From Nocardia ninae NBRC 108245 (GTDB taxonomy: Bacteria > Actinomycetota > Actinomycetes > Mycobacteriales > Mycobacteriaceae), in assembly GCF_007990755.1 (NCBI RefSeq), contig NZ_BJXA01000003.1:124001-188000 (forward strand): DNA of 64,000 bases, written 5' to 3'. The notes below the pieces were generated by a model, which searched no databases, was not told where the DNA came from, and saw only the letters and a program-made list of their open reading frames with translations. The translations under genes were made by a program, and so were the position numbers. Below are positions 8,845 to 17,347 of the stretch, in pieces. Numbering within the stretch: position 1 is the stretch's first letter; every line of letters begins with the position of its first letter.

Positions 8845-9660
8845 GTGCTGAAGACTGGGCGGGTGATAAATGTGCGGAGTGGAGGGACCGGGGACCTACC
8901 GTTGATCGTCGTGCATGGCGGCTCAGGCTCGTCACGGTTGTGCGCGGAGCTGCTGTCGGCGCTGCCGGGTCGGATTCGGTGGTGGGCGGTGGATTTGCCC
9001 GGCCATGGCGAATCATCGTGGACGCCGGGGAGATACGGCCTAGACATCGTCGGCGCGACTCTTGCGGAGTGGGCGGAGCGCGAGATCCCGACCCCGGCTT
9101 GGTGGTACGGGCATTCGTACGGCGGTCAAGCCGTACTCGCTGCGGCCGGTGCGGTGCCGCGGGTGTTCGCCGGACTCGTCCTTGGGGATACCCCGCTCAG
9201 TCCCGAGCGGATGTATCGGATCCTCGATCACAGCGTCGAGCGGCTGCGGCGATGGCGGGAATGGTGCGGCCGTCCGGAGGCGGAATTGGTGGAGTTGCTC
9301 GGCGGGGAAGCCTACGGCGACGGGACCTTCGCCGACGCGCTCGGCCGGGATCATCCCTATCTGCTCGGGATGGCGGCGTCGCTGCGGCGCCACGACCCGG
9401 AGTTCCTCGGCGCGCTCCTCGATGACCGCGAAACGGTCTACGAATGCTTGGTTCACGCGGAGAGCTGGCTCGCCGCCACGCCCGGACCTGCGTTGTTGCT
9501 GCGCGGTGATCCGGCGGTGATGGCCATGACTTCCGAGGAGGACAGCGCGCTCGTTCGATCGACGGGCGGAACCGTCCGTAGCCTCCCCGGCGTCGGTCAC
9601 GGCCTCCACCATTTCGCGCCAGCAGCTGTCGCCGAAGCTCTCGACGGGTTCATCGGCTGA
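8845..9660 (+). CDS. Alpha/beta hydrolase
   Basis: A 271-residue alpha/beta hydrolase. Oxyanion strand LIVVHGGSGSSR and DLPGHGES lie near the N-terminus, the nucleophile elbow is GHSYGG, an acid may be Asp in LLRGDPAV, and the catalytic histidine lies in GVGHGLHH. It should hydrolyse an ester or amide, or act in ring cleavage; the substrate is unknown. The GTG at 8845 is a tentative start because it includes the first strand (TGRVINVRSGG). A TTG at 8815 or GTG at 8863 are possible, and none has a good ribosome-binding site. The acyl-CoA carboxylase follows 92 bases later on the same strand. Confidence 0.75.
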   Translation: MLKTGRVINVRSGGTGDLPLIVVHGGSGSSRLCAELLSALPGRIRWWAVDLPGHGESSWTPGRYGLDIVGATLAEWAEREIPTPAWWYGHSYGGQAVLAAAGAVPRVFAGLVLGDTPLSPERMYRILDHSVERLRRWREWCGRPEAELVELLGGEAYGDGTFADALGRDHPYLLGMAASLRRHDPEFLGALLDDRETVYECLVHAESWLAATPGPALLLRGDPAVMAMTSEEDSALVRSTGGTVRSLPGVGHGLHHFAPAAVAEALDGFIG

Positions 9661-9752
9661 ATCGACAGGTGTTGCGCCCGGCGTGGCGCTGGGCGAATCA
9701 CCTCGGGTATGTCCCGGTCGGTGCTGGGGTGGGGTTGGGGGAGACTGTCGGG

Positions 9753-12700
9753 ATGCGCGTGGTGGTGGTTAATCGGGGGGAGGTGGCGGTTCGGGTTTTG
9801 CGGGCTGCTCGGGAGCGGGGGTATGCGACCGTGGCGGTGTGTACTGCTGAGGAGCGGGATGCGCTGCCTGTTCGGTTGGCGGATGAGGTGGTGCGGCTGC
9901 CGGGGGAGGGTGCTGGGGCGTACCTCGATGTGCAGGCTGTGGTGGCGGCGGCCCAGATGGGTGGGGTTGGGGCGTTGGTGCATCCGGGGTATGGGTTTCT
10001 GAGTGAGAGTGCGGAGTTGGCTGCTGCCTGTGCGGCGGTGGGGCTGGTTTTCGTGGGGCCGGGGGCGGAGGTGTTGCGGACGTTCGGGGACAAGGTTGCG
10101 GCGCGGGCGGCGGCGGAGCGGGCTGGTGTGCGGGTGTTGGCGGCGACCTCGGCGGGGGCGGGGGTGGCGGAGATCGCGGAGTTGTTGGTCGCGCATCCGG
10201 AAGGGGTGATGGTGAAGGCGGCTGCTGGGGGTGGTGGGCGTGGGATGCGGGTGGTGCGGGATTCGGGGGCGTTGGGGGAGGCGTATGAGCGGTGTCGGGC
10301 GGAGGCGTTGGCGGGGTTCGGGGACGACGCGGTATATGGGGAAGCGTTGGTGGCCGATGCGCGGCATATCGAGGTGCAGGTGGTGGCGGACGGGGTACGC
10401 GCGGTGGCGGTCGGGGATCGGGATTGCAGCGTGCAGCGGCGGCAGCAGAAGTTGATCGAGGTGGCGCCTGCGCCGAAACTTGCTGCGGCGCTGCGGGAAC
10501 GGCTGCACGGTGACGCGGTGCGGTTGGCCGAATCGGTGGGGTGTCGCGGGGTGATCACCGTCGAGTTCCTGGTGCGTGGGGCGGATGCGTGGTTCCTCGA
10601 GGTGAATCCGCGACTGCAAGTGGAGCACACGGTCACCGAGGAGGTGATGGGGGTGGATCTCGTGGCGCTGCAACTGGATCTGGCGCAGGGGTACAGTCTC
10701 GATGATCTCGCGGTGCCCGTTGGTGGTCCGCGTGGGTACGCCGTGCAGGCGCGGGTGAATGCCGAAATCGTCACTGCGGGTGGTGATGTGCTGCCGAGCA
10801 CGGGCACTGTGGCACAGTTCGCTGCGCCGACCGGGGTGGGTGTTCGGGTCGATACTGCCGCGTATGCGGGTATGCGGCAAGGGGCACAGTTCGATTCGTT
10901 GCTGGCGAAGGTGATCGCGCGTGGTCCGTCGTATTCCGCTGCGCTGCGCCGCTGTTCGGATGCGCTGGCCGAAACCGTGGTTGTCGGTGTCGATACGAAT
11001 GTGGCGCTGCTGCGAGCGGCGTTGGACGACCTCGCCCACGGAGTCACCGTATCGACAGCATGGTTCGAAGATAATCTGAACGAACTCTCCGCTCGGGCAA
11101 TCGGTTACACACCCGCGGTACATGTCGAAGCCGGCGTCGTTTCGGTCGTCCCGGACTCTGTCGTCCTGCAAGACGACGAACAGGCCTTGCGCTCACCGAT
11201 GGGCGGCACCGTGGTCAGCTTGGTCGAACCGGGCACCGTCGTCGCGGCGGGCGCCGAGGTCGTCGTGCTGGAAGCGATGAAGATGCAGCACGTGCTGCGC
11301 GCCGAACAACCGCTGCGCATCCGACGGCACATCGCCGAACCGGGTACGACCGTGGATCCCCATGCGCCCCTGCTGGTCTGGACCGAAGCCGACCACGACG
11401 GGTCTGTTGCCGACATCGCGGCGGTCGACCTCGACGCGATCCGCCCGGACCTGGCCGAGGTGCGCGACCGCCACCGCATCACCCGCGACGAGTCCCGCCC
11501 CGACGCGGTCGCCAAACGCCACCGGCTCGGCCGACGCACTGCCCGCGAGAACATCACCGACCTCGTCGACCAGGACAGCTTCGTCGAGTACGGCGCACTG
11601 GCGGTCGCCGCGCAACGCCTGCGCCGCAGCCCGGAAGATTTGATCGCAAATACCCCGGCCGACGGCCTCATCGGCGGCGTCGCGACCATCAACGCCGACC
11701 GGTTCGGCGCCGACCGCACCCGGGTGGTCGTCATGTCCTACGACTACACCGTGCTGGCGGGCACCCAGGGCATGCGCAACCACGCCAAGACCGACCGCAT
11801 GCTCGAACTGGCCCGCGCGCAACACCTTCCGGTGGTCTTCTGCACCGAGGGCGGTGGCGGCCGCCCCGGCGACACCGATTACGGCGGCATCTCGGGCCTC
11901 GACGTCACCACCTTCCGTGCGATGGGTGCCCTGTCCGGCCGAGTCCCGTTGCTGGGCATTGTGTCCGGCCGCTGCTTCGCGGGCAACGCCGCTCTGCTCG
12001 GCATGTGCGACGTGGTGATCGCCACCCCCGATGCGAACATCGGCATGGGCGGCCCGGCCATGATCGAAGGCGGCGGACTCGGCGTCTACGCGCCCGAGGA
12101 CATCGGCCCGATCGAGGTTCAGCGCCGCAACGGCGTCGTGCACATCGTCGCCGCCGACGAAGCCGAAGCTGTCCGCGTCGCCCAGCGATACTTGGCGTAC
12201 TTCCAAGGGCCGGTCGATGATTGGACCGCCCCGGACCCGCGCCTGTCCCGCCACGTGGTCCCCGAGAACCGATTACACGCCTTCGACATCCGGGCGGCCA
12301 TCGAAGCCATCGCCGACCTCGACTCCATCCTCGAGCTGCGCCGCGACTGGGCCGTCGGCATCGTCACCGCCCTGATCCGCGTCGAGGGTCGCCCCTACGG
12401 CGTGATCGCCAACAACTGCCATCACCTCGGCGGTGCCATCGACGCACCCGCCGCCGACAAACTCAGCAGCTTCCTGCGCCTGTGCGACGCCAACGACCTA
12501 CCGATCGTCTCCCTCTGCGACACACCGGGTTTCATGGTCGGCCCCGAAGCCGAAAAAGACGCCACCGTCACCAAATTCAGCCGCCTCTTCATCGACGCGG
12601 CGGCCTTGTCGGTCCCGTGGGGCACCGTCGTCCTGCGTAAGGGCTACGGCCTCGGCGCCCAAGCCATGGCCGCAGGCTCCTTCCGCGCACCCCACTTCGT

Positions 12701-12935
12701 CGTCGCTTGGCCCACCGGGGAAATCGGTGGCATGGGCCTGGAAGGCGCGGTCCGCCTCGGCTTCGCCAAAGAGCTCGCCGCCATCGAAGACCCGATCAAA
12801 CGCCAGGAAGCCTTCGACAACCTGGTCGGCCTCGCCTACGCCAGCGGCAAAGCCCTGACCGCCGCCACCGTCCTCGAACTGGACGACGTAATCGACCCAG
12901 CCGACACCCGCCGCTGGATCCGCACCCTGCACTAG
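9753..12935 (+). CDS. Single-chain long-chain acyl-CoA carboxylase (BC-BCCP-CT fusion)
   Basis: A 1060-residue biotin enzyme in one chain. The biotin carboxylase comes first (MRVVVVNRGEVAVRVLRAA, HPGYGFLSESAE, glycine-rich KAAAGGGGRGMR, EVNPRLQVEHTVTE). The biotinyl domain follows with EAMKM, whose lysine is at about residue 510. Two crotonase-like carboxyltransferase halves fill the rest (RRTARENI; GGGRPGDTDYGG; TPGFMVGPEAEKDATVTK). The order and length match single-chain acyl-CoA carboxylases such as M. avium LCC, which carboxylate acyl-CoAs for lipid synthesis. The ATG at 9753 follows GGGGGAG; the open frame extends 84 bases further. Codon use shifts sharply within the gene near 11.0 kb. 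Confidence 0.9.
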   Translation: MRVVVVNRGEVAVRVLRAARERGYATVAVCTAEERDALPVRLADEVVRLPGEGAGAYLDVQAVVAAAQMGGVGALVHPGYGFLSESAELAAACAAVGLVFVGPGAEVLRTFGDKVAARAAAERAGVRVLAATSAGAGVAEIAELLVAHPEGVMVKAAAGGGGRGMRVVRDSGALGEAYERCRAEALAGFGDDAVYGEALVADARHIEVQVVADGVRAVAVGDRDCSVQRRQQKLIEVAPAPKLAAALRERLHGDAVRLAESVGCRGVITVEFLVRGADAWFLEVNPRLQVEHTVTEEVMGVDLVALQLDLAQGYSLDDLAVPVGGPRGYAVQARVNAEIVTAGGDVLPSTGTVAQFAAPTGVGVRVDTAAYAGMRQGAQFDSLLAKVIARGPSYSAALRRCSDALAETVVVGVDTNVALLRAALDDLAHGVTVSTAWFEDNLNELSARAIGYTPAVHVEAGVVSVVPDSVVLQDDEQALRSPMGGTVVSLVEPGTVVAAGAEVVVLEAMKMQHVLRAEQPLRIRRHIAEPGTTVDPHAPLLVWTEADHDGSVADIAAVDLDAIRPDLAEVRDRHRITRDESRPDAVAKRHRLGRRTARENITDLVDQDSFVEYGALAVAAQRLRRSPEDLIANTPADGLIGGVATINADRFGADRTRVVVMSYDYTVLAGTQGMRNHAKTDRMLELARAQHLPVVFCTEGGGGRPGDTDYGGISGLDVTTFRAMGALSGRVPLLGIVSGRCFAGNAALLGMCDVVIATPDANIGMGGPAMIEGGGLGVYAPEDIGPIEVQRRNGVVHIVAADEAEAVRVAQRYLAYFQGPVDDWTAPDPRLSRHVVPENRLHAFDIRAAIEAIADLDSILELRRDWAVGIVTALIRVEGRPYGVIANNCHHLGGAIDAPAADKLSSFLRLCDANDLPIVSLCDTPGFMVGPEAEKDATVTKFSRLFIDAAALSVPWGTVVLRKGYGLGAQAMAAGSFRAPHFVVAWPTGEIGGMGLEGAVRLGFAKELAAIEDPIKRQEAFDNLVGLAYASGKALTAATVLELDDVIDPADTRRWIRTLH

Positions 12936-13125
12936 CCCACCCGCAACGAAGCCGCCACCCACTTTCCGCAGCGATCCCGGCAGCCTCCACCGATGCGGTG
13001 ACTTGACGTAGGCAGCCCCCTCTTGACGCATGCTGCGGCCTCCGTGAAGAAGATGCACCGTGCGTCAAGTCGGCGAGTGGGTTGGGTTCATGTCGGCGGG
13101 TGGCTTGGTCGATAGCCGCACTGGC

Positions 13126-13177
13126 TCTCGGGATCCGCGCCGCTTAGGAGGCCCGAGAGCGAGTGCGGATCCCGAGA
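13126..13177. terminator. Long inverted repeat between convergent genes
   Basis: TCTCGGGATCCGC at 13126-13138 is perfectly inverted at 13165-13177, with a 26-base loop that also contains CCCGAGAGC able to pair with the left arm. It lies between the convergent carboxylase and esterase genes and is best read as a two-way terminator. A second inverted repeat, CTTGACGCA/TGCGTCAAG (13022-13030, 13061-13069), is nearby. Confidence 0.5.
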
Positions 13178-13228
13178 AGTGGTGCGGCGGTGGGTTGTAG
13201 CCCGGGTGTAGGAGCCGGGAGTGGTGGG

Positions 13229-14395
13229 TTAGGTGAGGGCGGTTTCGAGGGCATCGACGAGGTTGCGGGCGCGTAGGTCGAGGGCACCTTCGACGATGTG
13301 GTTGGTGACGTAGGCGAAGGAGAGGGTGCGTTCGGGGTCGGCGTAGCCGAGGGATCCGCCGCGGCCGGGGTGGCCGAACGAATTCGGTCCGCCCAGGGTG
13401 AGATCGGCGATCGGGAGCATGAATCCGCTGGCGTAGCGGTCCGGCAGCATGATCACCCGATCGATGCCACGGGTCTGCTCGCGGATGGCGTCGTCGAGGG
13501 TGTCCGCGGTCAGCAGCCGGTGCCCGTCGACCTCGCCTACCAGCGCGGCGTACAGACGCGCCAGCCCGCGCGCGGTGCCGATGCCGTTGCTCGCGGGAAT
13601 CTCCGCGGCGTGCACGGCGGGGGAGTTGAAGTCGATGTCGGGCGGGTCGGTGATCTGAAAAGCCCGGTTCGCCAACGATTCCGGGTCGCGCATTGCCGCG
13701 ACCATCGGCCGGAACTGTTCCGGCACCAGCTCGTCGGGCAGTGCCGTCAGATCCGGTTTCGGCGCGAACACCAACCGGCTGACCCGATGTTGTTCGGCGG
13801 CAGGCAATCCGATGAAGAAATCGATATCGAAGGCTGCCGCGATGTCCTCGGCCAGGAACTGCCCGACGGTGCGCCCGGTAATGCGCCGGATCACCTCACC
13901 GACGAGCCATCCGTAGGTCCGGCCGTGGTACCCGTGGTCGGTGCCTGGCACCCAGTTCGGCGCTTGCGCGGCCAGCGCGTCCACCATCGGTGTCCACACC
14001 AGCGCGTCGGCGAGCGGCACCGACTTGTCGATCGCGGCGAGACCCGCCTGATGCGTCAGCAACCAGCGCACCGGAATCGCACCCTTGCCCGCCGCCGCGA
14101 ACTCCGGCCAGTACCGAGCCACCGGTGCGTCCAAGTCGAGCTGACCGCGCTGGACCAGCAGATGGGCTGCGGCCGCGACCACACCTTTGGTGGCCGAGTA
14201 GACCAGTTGCAGAGTGTCGCGCTCCCACAGTCGGCCGGTGTCAGGGTCGGCCAGCCCACCCCACAGATCGACCACCGGTTTTCCGTCCCGATACACGCAC
14301 ACGGCCGCCCCGACCTCGCCCTGATCAGCGAAGTTCGCCGCGAATGCGTCCCGAACCGCTGTGTATCCGGGAGCAACAGTTCCGTCGATGCGCAT
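13229..14395 (-). CDS. Beta-lactamase-fold serine hydrolase (EstB/LipD type)
   Basis: A 388-residue serine hydrolase of the class C beta-lactamase fold. The SxxK motif is SATKG, the tyrosine element is probably in DHGYHGRTYGW, and FGHPGRGGSLGYAD near the end fits the third box. Family members are esterases or peptidases rather than beta-lactamases. The start at MRIDGTVAPGY matches where relatives begin; the frame runs open to 14497. No signal peptide is seen. The TetR gene ends about 105 bases upstream in the same direction, so they may be co-transcribed. Confidence 0.8.
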   Translation of the reverse strand: MRIDGTVAPGYTAVRDAFAANFADQGEVGAAVCVYRDGKPVVDLWGGLADPDTGRLWERDTLQLVYSATKGVVAAAAHLLVQRGQLDLDAPVARYWPEFAAAGKGAIPVRWLLTHQAGLAAIDKSVPLADALVWTPMVDALAAQAPNWVPGTDHGYHGRTYGWLVGEVIRRITGRTVGQFLAEDIAAAFDIDFFIGLPAAEQHRVSRLVFAPKPDLTALPDELVPEQFRPMVAAMRDPESLANRAFQITDPPDIDFNSPAVHAAEIPASNGIGTARGLARLYAALVGEVDGHRLLTADTLDDAIREQTRGIDRVIMLPDRYASGFMLPIADLTLGGPNSFGHPGRGGSLGYADPERTLSFAYVTNHIVEGALDLRARNLVDALETALT

Positions 14396-14500
14396 GCAGC
14401 CCAGCATGTCACGGTGGCTGTGACGATAGATTTCAGTCGTCACCGGAACGTCCGCCGATATTGGTGTTCGTCCACGGCTGCAAAGGATGGTTGTCACCTA

Positions 14501-15091
14501 TTAAAGGTGGCAACTGTCACCGATGCGCAACGAGTCGAGCAGGCGTGCAGCGACTCCGGCATCCAATGGGGTGCGAGCCACCGTGAGCCGATACCACAGC
14601 ACGCCGTATATCTGGTCGACGAGTATTTCCAGGTCGGTGTCCGCGGTCAGCTCGCGTCGAGCGTGCGCTCGATCGAGGATGGCGCGCAGGATGGCGCGGC
14701 GGTCGCGAGCGAAATCGGCGAGCAGTTCTGTTGTCTCTGGGTCCGTTTGGGCTTCGGCGACCACGGCGCGCAACAGGGCGGCCGCCGCTGGAGTGGCCGC
14801 GTTGGTGAAGGTCGCGGTGATAAACCGGGCCAGATCTGCACGCAGGTTGCCTGTATCGGGGTCTGGTGCACTGCTGCGAGCCCACTCGGCCATGGCTTCC
14901 AGTAACACCGCACCTTTGGAGGGCCACCAGCGGTAGATCGTCTGCTTGCTGACACCGGCCGCCAACGCGATTTCCGCGGTGGTCACTGCGGTACCACTCG
15001 AGCGGGAGAGCAGGTCGACCGCCGCGTCGAGAATCGCCCGGCGGGCGGCGTCGTTGCGGCGGCGTCCGGTGTGCGGGCGCGGCAGTGTCAC
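14501..15091 (-). CDS. TetR/AcrR-family repressor
   Basis: A 196-residue TetR-type regulator. The helix-turn-helix is TTAEIALAAGVSKQTIYRWWPSK at about residues 42-64, and the rest is the all-helical ligand-binding domain. It is divergent from the deazaflavin-dependent nitroreductase-like gene with 85 bases between starts, so it most likely represses that gene and itself. The gap contains a repeated GGTACC(C/T)ATAA that could be its operator. Confidence 0.85.
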   Translation of the reverse strand: MTLPRPHTGRRRNDAARRAILDAAVDLLSRSSGTAVTTAEIALAAGVSKQTIYRWWPSKGAVLLEAMAEWARSSAPDPDTGNLRADLARFITATFTNAATPAAAALLRAVVAEAQTDPETTELLADFARDRRAILRAILDRAHARRELTADTDLEILVDQIYGVLWYRLTVARTPLDAGVAARLLDSLRIGDSCHL

Positions 15092-15107
15092 CGATGCAGC
15101 CTACCGC

Positions 15108-15136
15108 TTGACGGAACTGACGGTACCCATAAGAAT
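15108..15136 (+). promoter_or_regulatory. Candidate sigma-A promoter of nitroreductase-like gene
   Basis: TTGACG (15108-15113), a 17-base spacer and AAGAAT (15131-15136) resemble -35 and -10 elements. Transcription would start near 15143, about 34 bases before the ATG. Confidence 0.5.
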
Positions 15137-15160
15137 TGTCGAGACTGCTGGTACCTATAA
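15122..15160. promoter_or_regulatory. Candidate TetR operator, repeated GGTACC box
   Basis: GGTACCCATAA (15122-15132) and GGTACCTATAA (15150-15160) are direct repeats 28 bases apart. The first overlaps the promoter spacer and the second the early transcript, fitting repression by the divergent TetR protein. Confidence 0.45.
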
Positions 15161-15176
15161 AAGGCGGTCGCGATCC

Positions 15177-15581
15177 ATGGCTTCGACAAGTACCAAGCAG
15201 CGCCGGGTGACCTGGTATCACCGGCACATCGCTAATCCCCTGATGCGTCGCGTGGTGGGCCACCTGCCCGGTCAGGCGCTTCTGGAGACCACCGGTCGCC
15301 GCACCGGCTTAACGCGCCGCACCCCGGTCGGCGGTCGCTGCATTGGTGGTTCGTTCTGGATGGTCAGCGACCATGGCCTGGCCTCAGCCTTCGTCCGCAA
15401 TATCGAGGCGAATGCCCGTGTGCGCCTGCAGATCCGTTCATGCTGGTACGCGGGCACCGCACACCTGTTGCCCGACGACGACGCCGAGGCCCGCCTGCGC
15501 CGACTCCCGCGATTCAACAGCTGGAATGTCCGCATGCTCGGTACCGACCTACTCACCATCCGCGTCGATCTCGACGACTGA
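15177..15581 (+). CDS. Deazaflavin (F420)-dependent nitroreductase-like protein
   Basis: A 134-residue protein of the split beta-barrel DDN family (nitroreductase family deazaflavin-dependent oxidoreductase). The core is LLETTGRRTGLTRRTPVGGR, then GSFWMVSDHGLASAFVRNIEANARVRLQ, the usual F420-contacting block. Relatives use F420H2 to reduce quinones or nitro-compounds at the membrane. The ATG at 15177 lies 11 bases after AAGGCGG and matches homologous starts. It is probably repressed by the divergent TetR regulator. Confidence 0.85.
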   Translation: MASTSTKQRRVTWYHRHIANPLMRRVVGHLPGQALLETTGRRTGLTRRTPVGGRCIGGSFWMVSDHGLASAFVRNIEANARVRLQIRSCWYAGTAHLLPDDDAEARLRRLPRFNSWNVRMLGTDLLTIRVDLDD

Positions 15582-15641
15582 ACCTTGCTGGATGACGACA
15601 GGTTTGGCCCGCCGCAAATATCGACATTGCAGATCCGGTGA

Positions 15642-15675
15642 CAGATAGAACCTGCAGGTGGCAGATAAAACCTGC
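15642..15675. repeat. 14-bp direct repeat upstream of pentapeptide gene
   Basis: CAGATAGAACCTGC (15642-15655) and CAGATAAAACCTGC (15662-15675) repeat with a 20-base period, about 105 bases before the pentapeptide-repeat gene. The palindrome CCTGCAGG spans the junction. Possible operator; no regulator is adjacent. Confidence 0.4.
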
Positions 15676-15778
15676 CGTCACGGTGGCCGGTCGGCCGGCT
15701 CGGGCCGGGGCCGAACCTGTCGGTGCCGGACGGAATACTCGACCGTGGTCGCACCACCAACCGCACCGGAGGAACCGC

Positions 15779-16426
15779 ATGCCGCACAAGCTCGAAGACC
15801 TGCCCTACGCGCGCCATCTCGCGGTATGGCAGGGCGATCTCGAGCCGGAAGGGGACTACGACTGCGTGCATCTGGACGGCGGCGAGTTCGACGATGTCGA
15901 GGTGCAGAACGCCCGCTTCAGCGAGTCGGTCTTCACGTCGGTGGCGTTCACCCGGGGCAGCATGCGGCACACCAGGTTCGCGGACGTGTGGCTGCGCAAT
16001 GTGCGCTGGGTCGGCACCGAGCTCGCCGACACCGGTTGGCTGGACGGCGAAGTGCTCGCGGGCGCCATGTCCGGTGTGGATCTGGCGGGTTCGAGCCTGC
16101 GCCGAGTGCGTTTCGAGGGTTGCAAATTCGACTCGGTCAATTTCCGCACCGCGAAATTGCGCGATGTGTCGTTCGTCGAATGTGTCCTTCGGGACTGCGA
16201 TTTCGGTGACGCCGCGCTCACCAACGTCACCTTCTCCGGATCCACCCTGGAAAGCATTGTGATGAATCGAGTCAAGCTGACCAAGGTCGACCTGCGCGGC
16301 GCCCGCGCTCTCGACATCACCGACGGCCTGGACTCACTCCGCGGCGCAACCATCGACAACGGCCAATTGATGGAGCTGGCCCCAGCGTTCGCCCGCCACT
16401 TGGGGCTCCTGGTCCGGGACTCCTAG
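15779..16426 (+). CDS. Pentapeptide-repeat protein
   Basis: A 215-residue protein built from five-residue repeats with a central L or F (AxLxx/xxFxx), for example in GGEFDDVEVQNARFSESVF, FRTAKLRDVSFVECVLRD and NRVKLTKVDLRGARAL. These fold into a right-handed quadrilateral beta-helix. Some relatives mimic DNA and protect gyrase from quinolones, but most have no known role. The ATG follows GGAGGA at good spacing. It is convergent with the downstream TetR gene and appears monocistronic. Confidence 0.85.
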   Translation: MPHKLEDLPYARHLAVWQGDLEPEGDYDCVHLDGGEFDDVEVQNARFSESVFTSVAFTRGSMRHTRFADVWLRNVRWVGTELADTGWLDGEVLAGAMSGVDLAGSSLRRVRFEGCKFDSVNFRTAKLRDVSFVECVLRDCDFGDAALTNVTFSGSTLESIVMNRVKLTKVDLRGARALDITDGLDSLRGATIDNGQLMELAPAFARHLGLLVRDS

Positions 16427-16489
16427 GACGGTCCTGGCGAGCCGGGATGCCGCCCGACGGTCAGGCGGAACACGTTGTGCGAGTACGCC

Positions 16490-17257
16490 TTACGCGCCCG
16501 CCTCGGCACGGGCAACCGTCGCGGCCACACCGTCCAGCACCACCCCGAGCCCGAACTCGAAATCATCCTGACTCGGGTCCGGTGTCGACGGCGGCGGTGC
16601 CGATTCGAACAATCCGGAGCCGAAGAGCTCGGCCGCGTCCGGGAACCGCTCCGAATCGACCAGTCGCGCCATGTGTCGCCCATAGTTGCGGTTGACCTGC
16701 GTCTCATCGAGACCTGTTGTGCGCCTGCCTTGTTCGAGCTGCTGCGCCAGCAGATCGGCTTGCCGCACGTACCCGCTGACCACCATCACTACCCCGACCT
16801 TTGTTCCGGCGTCGAGCCCGGTGGGCCGCAACGCGCGTAAACCCGCGTCCATCCAGCCGATGGCGCCGGGCCCGCTCGGTGGCCCCGAGATCGGCAGCTG
16901 AGTGAGCCACGGTCGTCGCCGGTGCACCGACCACAGGGCAACCGCCCACTCATGCAGGGCGGGCCGCCAATCATCGTGCGGCGCAGGGAACTCCGGGGGA
17001 AAACCGTTTGCGGCGTCGGCCATCAGGACGAACAGCTCCTCCTTCGACCCGATATGCCGATAGAGCGACATCGGTGTGACCCCAAGCCTTTCGGCGATCT
17101 TCGGCAGCGTCGCACCCGACAACCCGTCCCGGTCCGCCAGTTCCACCGCGGTGCGCACGACCTGATCGACATCGAGTCCGGCCGGTCGCCCGAGTTTCGG
17201 CCCGGTGGGCAGCCGCCACAGGCGGACCAGCTCGTCCGGTGGGATGTCGTCGACCAT
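16490..17257 (-). CDS. TetR/AcrR-family repressor with C-terminal TetR_C-type domain
   Basis: A 255-residue regulator. Unusually for the family it has about 30 residues before the first helix. The helix-turn-helix is GATLPKIAERLGVTPMSLYRHIGSK, similar to tetracycline-repressor-like proteins. It faces the small membrane-protein gene with 90 bases between starts. That gap is strikingly AT-rich and contains the palindrome CTTATAGTATAAG, a strong operator candidate for this protein. Confidence 0.85.
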   Translation of the reverse strand: MVDDIPPDELVRLWRLPTGPKLGRPAGLDVDQVVRTAVELADRDGLSGATLPKIAERLGVTPMSLYRHIGSKEELFVLMADAANGFPPEFPAPHDDWRPALHEWAVALWSVHRRRPWLTQLPISGPPSGPGAIGWMDAGLRALRPTGLDAGTKVGVVMVVSGYVRQADLLAQQLEQGRRTTGLDETQVNRNYGRHMARLVDSERFPDAAELFGSGLFESAPPPSTPDPSQDDFEFGLGVVLDGVAATVARAEAGA

Positions 17258-17306
17258 GGTGCCTCCTCAGCGCTTGTGCCCGAACGGCGGGAACATTAGC
17301 ATGCGC

Positions 17307-17332
17307 CTTATAGTATAAGAGATATATTAATA
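17307..17332. promoter_or_regulatory. AT-rich operator/promoter region
   Basis: CTTATA-G-TATAAG (17307-17319) is a perfect inverted repeat, followed by the palindrome TATTAATA (17325-17332). It sits between the divergent TetR and membrane-protein genes in otherwise very GC-rich DNA and just before AGGAAGAGGG. Confidence 0.6.
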
Positions 17333-17347
17333 AAGGAAGAGGGCTCC

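Noticed and set aside
9597-11171. 524-codon minus-strand frame opposite the carboxylase
   Set aside because: Composition is implausible and the plus strand encodes an obvious biotin carboxylase.
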